From contig JAUUVE010000114.1 in NCBI GenBank assembly GCA_030589715.1, positions 1-6,673 of the forward strand: a DNA stretch of 6,673 nt, read 5' to 3'. This document shows, in pieces, positions 1 to 5,862 of this stretch. The position numbers and the translations under genes were made by a program. This stretch comes from Desulfobacteraceae bacterium (GTDB lineage Bacteria; Desulfobacterota; DSM-4660; Desulfatiglandales; Desulfatiglandaceae). How positions within the stretch are numbered: the stretch's first letter is position 1; the number at the start of each line of letters is the position of its first letter. Below the pieces are notes generated by a model. The model was not told where the DNA came from, did no database searches, and was given only the letters and a program-made list of their open reading frames with translations.

Positions 1-92
1 AAGGCGCTTTTAGTGCAGACCGCGCAATACGGTAAATATAGGCTTTTGGCTTTAGGGACACTGTCCCGCCTCTCTCACCTATCCCGGGTGAG
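1..92. repeat. Hairpin-rich gene-free left edge (possible dispersed repeat)
   Basis: Three inverted repeats lie in 92 bases. GCGCT/AGTGC at 4-16 has a TTT loop and one G-T wobble. GGGACA-C-TGTCCC at 55-67 is a perfect 13-nt inverted repeat. CTCACC/GGTGAG at 74-92 has a perfect 6-bp stem and a 7-nt loop. No T-run follows the last hairpin, so it is not a clear intrinsic terminator. Frame 1 on the + strand is open from the edge to a TGA at 94-96 (31 codons), and the minus strand is also open here, but neither shows a recognisable protein. Density of hairpins suggests a dispersed non-coding repeat or the end of a mobile element. That is inference; no second copy is in this window. Confidence 0.3.
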
Positions 93-191
93 TTGAACAA
101 ATGATTTCTAAATGAAGGTCTATGATTCATTTTATCTCTCAATATTTATGCAAATGTCAAGGTATTATTCCAAGTTATGTAAATGGGAGGC

Positions 192-206
192 ATTATTTGA
201 AATAAT
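192..206. promoter_or_regulatory. Perfect 15-nt palindrome, candidate operator
   Basis: ATTATTT-G-AAATAAT is a perfect 7-1-7 inverted repeat in an otherwise gene-free AT-rich stretch, about 60 bases upstream of the -35 box at 266. A dimeric regulator site is one reading; chance in AT-rich DNA is the other. The remainder of 93-265 shows no gene, RNA or terminator that I can support. Confidence 0.25.
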
Positions 207-265
207 CAGATGAATCCTTGGGGTGAAAGGGATTATGTCTTGCAGCATGTATGATAATGCCGATC

Positions 266-294
266 TTGACCCATAACCTTAATTTACCTATACT
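266..294 (+). promoter_or_regulatory. Sigma70-type promoter for the solute-binding protein gene
   Basis: TTGACC (266-271) and TATACT (289-294) are separated by exactly 17 bases. Each hexamer matches the sigma70 consensus at five of six positions. The predicted transcription start near 301 leaves a leader of about 42 bases before the ATG at 343, too short for a typical riboswitch. The promoter probably also drives the acyl-CoA ligase gene downstream, since no terminator is seen between the two genes. Confidence 0.65.
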
Positions 295-342
295 CTTTCC
301 GCGAGATTTGACGAAACATGGGCACAAGGGGGCAGGACCAAT

Positions 343-1083
343 ATGAGCTTGAAAGTCTTTGCCATAGCTATCTTGGTTTCAATGTTATCGGTAAATGGCA
401 TTGCAGCGGAAAAGACCATCTCCCTTGCCACCACTGAATGGGAGCCATATGTGGGGAAGAATTTGAAGGGCTACGGGTTTACCTCTGAAATCATAGCCGA
501 GGCATTCAAGAGGATAGGCTACAGGGTGAGGTACAGCTTCATGCCTCCAAGGAGAATCATGAGGGATGTGGAATCGGGAAAGTATGACGCCGGTTATCCT
601 GCCTACTATTCAGAAGAGAGGGCAAAGAAGGTTGATTACTCCGATCCCTTTGCAGAAGGACCGCTCGGATTCTATAAGAGGAAAGATACGGAGATCTCTT
701 ATGGGTCTCTGACAGACCTGGCCCCTTACAAGATCGGGGTGTGCCTGGGCTTTGCTTACCCTAAAGACTTTGAAGAAGCGGAATACCTGAAAAAGGAGGT
801 GGCCAGAGACGAGAAGCTTAACCTGAGGAAGTTACTCAACAGGCGCATCGATCTGTTTATCACTGACAAGCTTGCATCCCAGGCCGCAATAAATCAAGGG
901 ATCCTTGAAGGGAAGGCCTCTTTGGAGTTTATGGAACCTCCTCTTGAGGTGCGAAAGTTACACCTGATATTTGGGAAGAACAGGGGGCATGAACAAAAAA
1001 TAAGGGACTTTAATGCCGGTCTCAAGATGATCATTGATGATGGTACGGCGAAGAATATCATGAAAAGGCATGGTTTTGAATAA
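343..1083 (+). CDS. Exported solute-binding protein, family 3 (SBP_bac_3)
   Basis: Encodes a 246-residue periplasmic solute-binding protein of the type that feeds amino acids or similar small polar solutes to ABC importers. The N-terminus is a Sec signal peptide: Lys4, a hydrophobic core at about 5-17, and a likely cut after IAA (residues 20-22). The mature part opens with the family pattern TTEWEPY (30-36), followed by GFTSEIIAEAF (45-55) and the SGKYDAGYPAYYSEER stretch at 78-93, ending in YSDPF (99-103). The length is normal for a stand-alone family 3 domain. The start ATG is preceded by a weak CAGGA and an AGGGGG a little further up. No permease or ATPase gene is adjacent, so it is an orphan binding protein. 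The ligand cannot be read from the sequence. Such orphans may also act as sensors or serve a distant transporter. Confidence 0.85.
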   Translation: MSLKVFAIAILVSMLSVNGIAAEKTISLATTEWEPYVGKNLKGYGFTSEIIAEAFKRIGYRVRYSFMPPRRIMRDVESGKYDAGYPAYYSEERAKKVDYSDPFAEGPLGFYKRKDTEISYGSLTDLAPYKIGVCLGFAYPKDFEEAEYLKKEVARDEKLNLRKLLNRRIDLFITDKLASQAAINQGILEGKASLEFMEPPLEVRKLHLIFGKNRGHEQKIRDFNAGLKMIIDDGTAKNIMKRHGFE

Positions 1084-1093
1084 TCGATGACTC

Positions 1094-1103
1094 AGGAGAG
1101 GTG
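1094..1103 (+). promoter_or_regulatory. Ribosome binding site of the acyl-CoA ligase
   Basis: AGGAGAGGTG lies directly before the ATG at 1106, inside the 22-base gap after the upstream stop codon. It fixes the ligase start and supports cotranscription with the solute-binding protein gene. Confidence 0.7.
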
Positions 1104-1105
1104 AA

Positions 1106-2632
1106 ATGACCAAGACAACCATACCCTATCTTCTAGAAAGGGCCGCCTTCAAATATCCTGAGAGGGAGGCCATCGTCTCAGAGGAGGGCAGATGGAGCTA
1201 TGCCCAGTGGGAGGCCCGCTCCAACAAGAGGGCACATGCCCTTGCCAGATATGGGATTAAAAAAGGGGACCATGTAGCAACCATATTTCTCAATGGGAAT
1301 CAGGTGCTGGAGACCTACCTCGCGCTCATGAAGCTGGGGGCGGTGATCGTTCCCTTGAACGTTCGACTGGCCCCCAAGGAACTGCACTATATTGTGGAGC
1401 ATTGCGAGGCCTCGGCCATTATCCTCTCACATGAATTCAAATCGGTTATAGAGGAGATAAGAGACGGTCTGCCCCGAGTAAGGCAATATTTCATGAGTGG
1501 GGGAGATATGCCTGACGATATGATTGCCCTTGAAGAAATATATCAGGGAGAGCCGGAGGAGGGCCCTTCGGTGGAGATAGATGAGAATGACATAGCCTGT
1601 ATCCTCTATACGGCGGGGACCACGGGGCGGCCCAAGGGTGTCCTCTTGTCACATAAGAACTGCATATGGGGGGCTGCTAACATCGCACTGAATATTGATT
1701 TGAGGCCCGAGTATAGAGTCTTGCTGGTCTTTCCCCTTTATCACGCGGCCGCCTTTATCATCCTGGTTGGAGACCTCTTCCTGGGATGCACCAATGTGAC
1801 CATGAGAAACTTTGATCCCAGGAGGGTGATGGAGTTGATAGGAGAAGAAAGGATCAACAGGATGACCTCCCCGCCTACGGTCTGGAACTTCATTCTGCAG
1901 CTTCCCGACCTGGACAAATATGATACCACATCGGTCAGGTCCATATCCTCGGGCGCAGAATCGATGCCGCTTGAGACCAAGAAGAGCCTCCTGAAGCTCT
2001 TCCCGAATGCCGCACTGGGAGAAACCTATGGGATGACCGAGTCCGCCGCCACAATAACTACATTGGATCCCGGGGAGGTCTTGAGAAAGATGGCCTCTGT
2101 GGGTAAGCCCTTTACGAATGTGGAGATTAGACTAGTAGATGAAGAGGGGTGTGACGTTGCCTTGGAGGAAGTGGGAGAGATCCTTGCCAGGGGGCCGAAC
2201 ATTATGGAGGGCTATTTCAAGGACCCGGAAGCGACTGCCGCCACCCTGAAAGGTGGCTGGCTTTACACCGGGGACCTTGGAAAGGTGGATGAAGAGGGGT
2301 TCCTCTATATCGTGGACCGGAAAAAGGATATGATCATCACGGGTGGTGAGAATATATTTCCCAGGGAGATCGAAGAGATCCTATATGCCCATCCAAAGAT
2401 CCTGGAGGCTGCGGTCATTGGCCTGCCTGATCCTGAGTGGGGGGAAAAGGTCCATGCGGTCGTGGCCCTCAAGGAAGGGGAGAAACTGACCGAAGATGAG
2501 GTGAAAGATTACTGCAGGGAGCATATCGCCAGTTTCAAGAAGCCCAAGTCGGTTGAGTTTGTGGACAAGTTACCCCGGTCGCCAGCGGGAAAGGTATTGA
2601 AGCGCATCTTGAGGGATCGCCAAGAGGTGTAA
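1106..2632 (+). CDS. AMP-forming acyl-CoA synthetase (fatty acid--CoA ligase family)
   Basis: A complete 508-residue member of the ANL superfamily. It activates a carboxylic acid with ATP to an acyl-AMP and transfers the acyl group to CoA; the enzyme is cytosolic or loosely membrane-bound. Core motifs are in order. The P-loop-like motif is YTAGTTGRPKG (168-178), with Ala170 where Ser is usual. Next come GETYGMTE (305-312), the YTGD adenylation motif (387-390), the DRKKD hinge (404-408), and the catalytic C-terminal lysine K496 in PAGKVLK. The length is typical of medium- and long-chain acyl-CoA ligases, but the acyl substrate cannot be told from sequence; aromatic or short-chain acids remain possible. 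It lies 22 bases after the solute-binding protein gene and is probably cotranscribed with it. It converges on bioB with a 53-base gap (2633-2685) in which I see no convincing terminator. Confidence 0.9.
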   Translation: MTKTTIPYLLERAAFKYPEREAIVSEEGRWSYAQWEARSNKRAHALARYGIKKGDHVATIFLNGNQVLETYLALMKLGAVIVPLNVRLAPKELHYIVEHCEASAIILSHEFKSVIEEIRDGLPRVRQYFMSGGDMPDDMIALEEIYQGEPEEGPSVEIDENDIACILYTAGTTGRPKGVLLSHKNCIWGAANIALNIDLRPEYRVLLVFPLYHAAAFIILVGDLFLGCTNVTMRNFDPRRVMELIGEERINRMTSPPTVWNFILQLPDLDKYDTTSVRSISSGAESMPLETKKSLLKLFPNAALGETYGMTESAATITTLDPGEVLRKMASVGKPFTNVEIRLVDEEGCDVALEEVGEILARGPNIMEGYFKDPEATAATLKGGWLYTGDLGKVDEEGFLYIVDRKKDMIITGGENIFPREIEEILYAHPKILEAAVIGLPDPEWGEKVHAVVALKEGEKLTEDEVKDYCREHIASFKKPKSVEFVDKLPRSPAGKVLKRILRDRQEV

Positions 2633-2685
2633 AAGGACCTCTGAGCCGATGAAAGAGCCCCGTGGGTGCCCCTTTTTCCTCCGGG

Positions 2686-3672
2686 TTATTTTGACATCCC
2701 CTCGACTTCAAGTTCAAAGCCCAAATCAGCAATCATCTGCCAGGCCTCATCAGCGGGCTGTCCTCCCGTAGTAAGATAACCCGTGACAAAGATTGAATTG
2801 GCAGCATAGAGCGATAGGGGTTGGAGGCTGCGAAGGTGGTATTCCCTGCCTCCCGCTACTCGTATCTCACGATCGGGGTTAAGAAATCGAGCTAGGCAGA
2901 GTATTTTTAGACAACGGCGAGGATTTAGGCCCTGGGAACGGTCTTCAAACGGCGTCCCTTTAATGGGAACCAAGAAGTTAAGAGGAATGGATTCAGCCTC
3001 GACCGCCCGTAGAGCCATGAGAAGGTCAATAATATCTTCATCTGTTTCACCCTGTCCCACAATTCCACCCGAACAGACTTCCAGTCCTGCCGCACGACAT
3101 CTGGTTACCGTTTGCAGCCTATCTTGGTAGGTATGAGTTGTGCAAATCTGTGGATAAAAACGCTCACTGGTGTTAAGGTTGTGATTCACACGGTCGAGTC
3201 CCGCCGCCTTCAGTTGTTCAGCCTGTCCCTCTTCCAAAACCCCCACTGAAAAGCAAACCGAGAGTTGCGTCTGCTTCTTGATGGCCCTCATGATATCACA
3301 CAACTTTTCAATTTCGCTCTCGGATGGCCCCCGACCGCTCAGGGCCATGCAATACCGTTTCGCCTTCAATTGTTTTGCCCTTATGGCTTCCTTGACTATC
3401 TTGTCCTTGGATAGCAAAGGATAATGCTTGATATCGGCTGTTGAAACCCTTGACTGAGAACAATAATGGCAGTCCTCAGGACAAAGACCGCTTTTGGCAT
3501 TAGTAAGCACCTGAATGTGTACCACTTTCCCGAAATAACGATGTCGCACCTTATAAGCTGCGTCAAGAAGGGCCAGCACTTCCCTGTCTGGGCAATTCAG
3601 TACCTGCCTGCATTGTTCGCGGGAAAGGATGCCCCCTTCCAACGAAATCTTGACAAGTTCATTTAACCTCAT
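2686..3672 (-). CDS. bioB: Biotin synthase (radical SAM)
   Basis: Catalyses the last step of biotin synthesis, inserting sulfur into dethiobiotin. With the ATG at 3672 the protein has 328 residues, close to the family norm. The radical SAM [4Fe-4S] motif is CPEDCHYC, with Cys64, Cys68 and Cys71. The expected ligands of the [2Fe-2S] sulfur donor cluster are present: Cys108 (RYCMALSGRG), Cys140 (LSVCFSVG), Cys200 (LEVCSGG) and Arg271 (REIRVAGGR). The VNHNLNTS and AANSIFVTGYLTT segments are also characteristic. The longest ORF begins at a GTG at 3684, but AAGGTGG at 3681-3687 lies 8 bases before the ATG at 3672, so the inner ATG is the better start. No bioA, bioD, bioF or birA lies in the window, so the rest of the pathway must be elsewhere if present. 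The adjacent aminotransferase does not look like BioA. Confidence 0.95.
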   Translation of the reverse strand: MRLNELVKISLEGGILSREQCRQVLNCPDREVLALLDAAYKVRHRYFGKVVHIQVLTNAKSGLCPEDCHYCSQSRVSTADIKHYPLLSKDKIVKEAIRAKQLKAKRYCMALSGRGPSESEIEKLCDIMRAIKKQTQLSVCFSVGVLEEGQAEQLKAAGLDRVNHNLNTSERFYPQICTTHTYQDRLQTVTRCRAAGLEVCSGGIVGQGETDEDIIDLLMALRAVEAESIPLNFLVPIKGTPFEDRSQGLNPRRCLKILCLARFLNPDREIRVAGGREYHLRSLQPLSLYAANSIFVTGYLTTGGQPADEAWQMIADLGFELEVEGMSK

Positions 3673-3680
3673 ATGGTAAC

Positions 3681-3687
3681 CCACCTT
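3681..3687 (-). promoter_or_regulatory. Ribosome binding site that decides the bioB start
   Basis: On the minus strand AAGGTGG sits 8 bases before the ATG at 3672. The upstream in-frame GTG at 3682-3684 overlaps this site, so it cannot use it. This favours a 328-residue rather than a 332-residue protein. Confidence 0.7.
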
Positions 3688-3713
3688 TCATGTACAATTA
3701 GTCCTGATCGCCT

Positions 3714-3742
3714 TCTATACCCTGAACAAACAAGGGAATCAA
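3714..3742 (-). promoter_or_regulatory. Candidate sigma70 promoter for bioB
   Basis: Read on the minus strand, TTGATT (3737-3742) and TATAGA (3714-3719) are 17 bases apart, each matching the consensus at four of six positions. The predicted start near 3707 gives a leader of about 35 bases before the ATG at 3672. It suggests that bioB has its own promoter rather than relying only on readthrough from the aminotransferase gene. No BirA-type operator with normal spacing is evident. Confidence 0.4.
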
Positions 3743-3890
3743 GCAATGGCGGATGTCAAGATGATTATATTTGAAGAGGAATCCAAAGGGAGGGCGTTTA
3801 CAGGGAGTTAGGATTTTTTGTATCACTCCTTTTTACTTGCCTTCCGGCTACCATCAAGTACCTCACCACTGACCATTGGGGGACAAGCGG
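3743..3890. other. Gene-free spacer between the aminotransferase gene and bioB
   Basis: No gene that I can support lies here. A 21-codon ORF on the + strand (3746-3811) has AAGGGA 8 bases before its ATG. Overlapping its end is an imperfect 7-bp inverted repeat, AGGGAGT (3802-3808) with ACTCCTT (3825-3831), one wobble pair and a 16-nt loop. A T-run follows it on the + strand only, so it does not act as a minus-strand terminator for the aminotransferase gene. I see no other clear terminator for that gene. Confidence 0.3.
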
Positions 3891-5282
3891 CTATTTGGAT
3901 TCGACTTCTCTTACTGTTTCCAAGAGAATCTCGGTGGCCTTGTTCAAATACTCGCGCGTGATTGTCAAAGATGGCATGAATCGCAGGACATTACCGTTGC
4001 GACCGCAGGGGACCATTACAACCCCCCGTTTGAGCATTCCCATTATGATGGCCTCCATGACGTCCCCATCCAACGGCTCACGGGTCTCCTTGTCTTTGAC
4101 CAACTCGATGCCGATCATCAGGCCCCGGCCGCGGACATCGCCGATCAAGCGCGTGCTTTGGGCTCCTTTTTGAATCTCTTGGATGGTTTCTTCACCCACT
4201 TCCGCCACCCGTAGGATTAAGACCATATCATTTTCAGTAAGGATGTCGATATTGGTCATACAGACGGCCGCTGACAGGGCATTACCCGCGAAGGTGTTGG
4301 GCTGCGACCCGTCTTCGATCCTTTCTGCCAAATCCTTGCGGATGCTCAGCCCGCCCATGGGCAGATCACCGCCCATGCCTTTACCCCATGTTACCATATC
4401 TGGTTGAACACCGCTATGCTCAATGGACCACATCTTGCCGGTACGTCCGGCACCGGCCTGAACCTCGTCGGCAATAAAGAGGGCACCATGTTTTTCACAG
4501 GCCTCTTTCAACCTCATGAAAAATTTGCCCGAAGGCGGGATGTAGCCGCCTTCACCCTGTAAAGGCTCAACGATCAAGGCCCCCACCTCGTCGGCGGCGG
4601 TATAGGGCGTATTGAGCAGATAATCGATATAGCTGGCGCAAAGCTCTTCACAGGTCTCCTGATCCCTGGAATTGAAAGGGCAGCGATAGGAATAGGGGTA
4701 AGGAACGTGAATCACTCCCGGGATAAAGGGCCCGTATCCACGTCTGTATTGTTCGCCGGTGGTCAGGGAGTTGGAGCCACACCACACGCCGTGATACGCG
4801 CCGTGAAAGGCGACGATTTGGGTGTGACCGGTAATCTTACGGACAAACTTGATGGCGGTCTCCACCGCGCCACTGCCGCTCTGGGTAAAATAGGTGGCAC
4901 AGTTGCCGCGCAGCCCTTCGGGCATGACCTGAGAGACCTTCTCTGCCAGCAGGGTTCGGTTGGTATTGCTGATGTCGCTGGCATGCATGAGTTTTCCCAA
5001 TTGTTTCTGGATAGCCTCCACCACGCGAGGATGCCGTCGTCCCACCGAGTTCACTGCCACTCCTGCCGAAATGTCGATGTAAATGTTTCCATCCGGGTCT
5101 TTTACGGTGGAACCCATCCCTTCATCAAAGACCAGAGGAAAGCGCCCTCCGCCTCTGGCCATGGATTCAACCCGGATCGCGTCAGCAAGCAGTTTTTGGG
5201 TTTTCGGGCCGGGCACCCTGTCGGTAACCATTTTGGGGGCTTCGGGATATGACAGTTTGGCGAGTGCTTGTTCTGAAATCAC
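3891..5282 (-). CDS. Class III PLP-dependent aminotransferase (GABA aminotransferase or amino acid racemase type)
   Basis: A fold-type I PLP enzyme of 463 residues if started at the GTG at 5282. Seen motifs, numbered from that GTG: the phosphate-binding turn SGSGA (135-139), FHGAYHG (160-166), the aspartate contacting the PLP ring nitrogen Asp272 in ADEVQAGAGRTG, the Schiff-base lysine Lys301 in TWGKGMGGDLP, Thr330 in NTFAGNA, and a C-terminal Arg434 in LRFMPSLTIT likely to hold a substrate carboxylate. The segments PGVIHVPYPYSYR and VEPLQGEGGY closely resemble archaeal class III enzymes, some known as amino acid racemases rather than transaminases, so the reaction is open. BioA seems unlikely on overall resemblance. 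The longest ORF starts at an ATG at 5306, but AAGGAGG lies 6 bases before the GTG, so the longer start is doubtful. Cytosolic. Confidence 0.85.
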   Translation of the reverse strand: MISEQALAKLSYPEAPKMVTDRVPGPKTQKLLADAIRVESMARGGGRFPLVFDEGMGSTVKDPDGNIYIDISAGVAVNSVGRRHPRVVEAIQKQLGKLMHASDISNTNRTLLAEKVSQVMPEGLRGNCATYFTQSGSGAVETAIKFVRKITGHTQIVAFHGAYHGVWCGSNSLTTGEQYRRGYGPFIPGVIHVPYPYSYRCPFNSRDQETCEELCASYIDYLLNTPYTAADEVGALIVEPLQGEGGYIPPSGKFFMRLKEACEKHGALFIADEVQAGAGRTGKMWSIEHSGVQPDMVTWGKGMGGDLPMGGLSIRKDLAERIEDGSQPNTFAGNALSAAVCMTNIDILTENDMVLILRVAEVGEETIQEIQKGAQSTRLIGDVRGRGLMIGIELVKDKETREPLDGDVMEAIIMGMLKRGVVMVPCGRNGNVLRFMPSLTITREYLNKATEILLETVREVESK

Positions 5283-5288
5283 TTTTGT

Positions 5289-5295
5289 CCTCCTT
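5289..5295 (-). promoter_or_regulatory. Strong Shine-Dalgarno that decides the aminotransferase start
   Basis: AAGGAGG on the minus strand is followed by ACAAAA and then the GTG at 5280-5282, an ideal 6-base spacing. The longer reading from the ATG at 5306 would place this site inside codons 4-6, where it would have no purpose. Confidence 0.75.
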
Positions 5296-5400
5296 ATGTC
5301 TTGCATGTCTATAAAGGGCGCGGCCTGTTCCTAAGCTTCAAACATCATTTCAGAAAAAAACAGTCAACAACAGGTGTGATCCCCTTCTCTGGCTACTTTT

Positions 5401-5454
5401 TACCCACATGGATACATTTCAGTGACAAATACAGGGTATTTTATATCCACATGG
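5401..5454. promoter_or_regulatory. Palindrome between direct repeats, candidate operator in the divergent region
   Basis: AAATAC-AGG-GTATTT (5427-5441) is a perfect 6-3-6 inverted repeat. It lies between two copies of CCACATGG (5404-5411 and 5447-5454), whose starts are 43 bases apart, about four helical turns. The region sits between the minus-strand aminotransferase gene and the + strand genes to the right, where a shared regulator site would be expected. The rest of 5283-5530 is AT-rich, and I found no convincing minus-strand promoter in it. No regulator gene is in the window. Confidence 0.3.
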
Positions 5455-5488
5455 CCTCTTTCTTTTTCAAAAACATTTTATAAATACC

Positions 5489-5517
5489 AGGAAAGCCACT
5501 AAAAAAGCAAGTATAAT
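5489..5517 (+). promoter_or_regulatory. Candidate promoter for the small ORF and methyltransferase
   Basis: A perfect TATAAT at 5512-5517 has AGGAAA (5489-5494) 17 bases upstream as a poor -35 match, three of six. The predicted start near 5524 would place the hairpin at 5531-5566 at the very 5' end of the transcript. Confidence 0.4.
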
Positions 5518-5530
5518 TAGTAGCTTAAAT

Positions 5531-5566
5531 GTGAAGCACTACCTTGTGGTATGATCTTTGCTTCAC
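5531..5566 (+). promoter_or_regulatory. Hairpin over the putative start of the small ORF
   Basis: GTGAAGCA (5531-5538) pairs perfectly with TGCTTCAC (5559-5566). Inside it TACC (5540-5543) pairs with GGTA (5548-5551) around TTGT. No T-run follows, so it is not an intrinsic terminator. The ATG at 5551 begins at the last base of the inner stem. It could be a leader structure that affects translation or RNA stability, or part of an old repeat. Confidence 0.35.
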
Positions 5567-5859
5567 TGAGCAACACGAAGCCCAATGCTACCCAAAAGCG
5601 ATTTTATCAACTCAGAGAATTGGGCCGATCTGCCCCTCAGGTGGGGAAGGCAGTGATAGGGATAGGGCAAGGTTCCATGAAAGGAAGATTAACAGTGAGA
5701 AGAGAGGTAAACACAACCAGCTGTATTACTGATCCAGTGCCTGATATATATGTTCATGCGATAGAGAAAGACCTGGTGGGCACCTACCAACAGTGTGGTT
5801 GTTCTTTCTGTGTTGAAGAGCTACCCGGGGACCTGGAGGTAGAATCTTCAGAGGAGTGA
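5551..5859 (+). CDS. Small hypothetical protein with CGCSFC motif, upstream of methyltransferase
   Basis: An open frame of 102 codons that I do not recognise. The N-terminal half is basic (RFYQLRELGRS, about 17-27) and the C-terminal end acidic (VEELPGDLEVESSEE). Near the C-terminus is QQCGCSFCVE, a compact three-cysteine cluster that could bind a metal or form a disulfide. There is no signal peptide or membrane segment. The ATG at 5551 has no good ribosome site; a second in-frame Met at 5677 (codon 43) has a weak AAGG 4 bases upstream and would give a 60-residue protein. The TGA stop lies 3 bases before the methyltransferase ATG, and that gene's GAGGAG is inside the last codons here, as in translationally coupled pairs. 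It could still be a chance ORF or the remnant of a broken gene. Confidence 0.35.
   Translation: MIFASLSNTKPNATQKRFYQLRELGRSAPQVGKAVIGIGQGSMKGRLTVRREVNTTSCITDPVPDIYVHAIEKDLVGTYQQCGCSFCVEELPGDLEVESSEE
5851..5856 (+). promoter_or_regulatory. Ribosome binding site of the methyltransferase
   Basis: GAGGAG is 6 bases before the ATG at 5863 and overlaps the final codons and stop region of the upstream small ORF. It supports this ATG and possible translational coupling. Confidence 0.65.
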
Positions 5860-5862
5860 ACC

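Noticed and set aside
1..96. Tail of an upstream gene (31 codons open on the + strand, with the minus strand also open)
   Set aside because: There is no recognisable protein pattern, and the sequence is dominated by hairpins.
2633..2685. Intrinsic terminator between the convergent ligase and bioB genes
   Set aside because: There are G/C runs followed by TTTTT, but no stem longer than about 3 bp with a usable loop, and the AAAGAG/CTTTTT pairing leaves an unpaired interior.
3673..3699. BirA-type biotin operator upstream of bioB
   Set aside because: On the minus strand TTGTACATG and GGTTACCAT resemble the two half-sites at six and seven of nine positions, but only 7 bases separate them; the known operator needs roughly 14-16.
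4707..5252. Long + strand frame of 181 codons opposite the aminotransferase gene
   Set aside because: It lies wholly inside a gene with clear PLP-enzyme motifs and shows no domain or ribosome site of its own; it is a shadow frame.
5629..5652. CTGCC/GGCAG inverted repeat inside the small ORF
   Set aside because: It is only a 5-bp stem with a 14-nt loop in G-rich sequence and has no T-run; such matches are common by chance.
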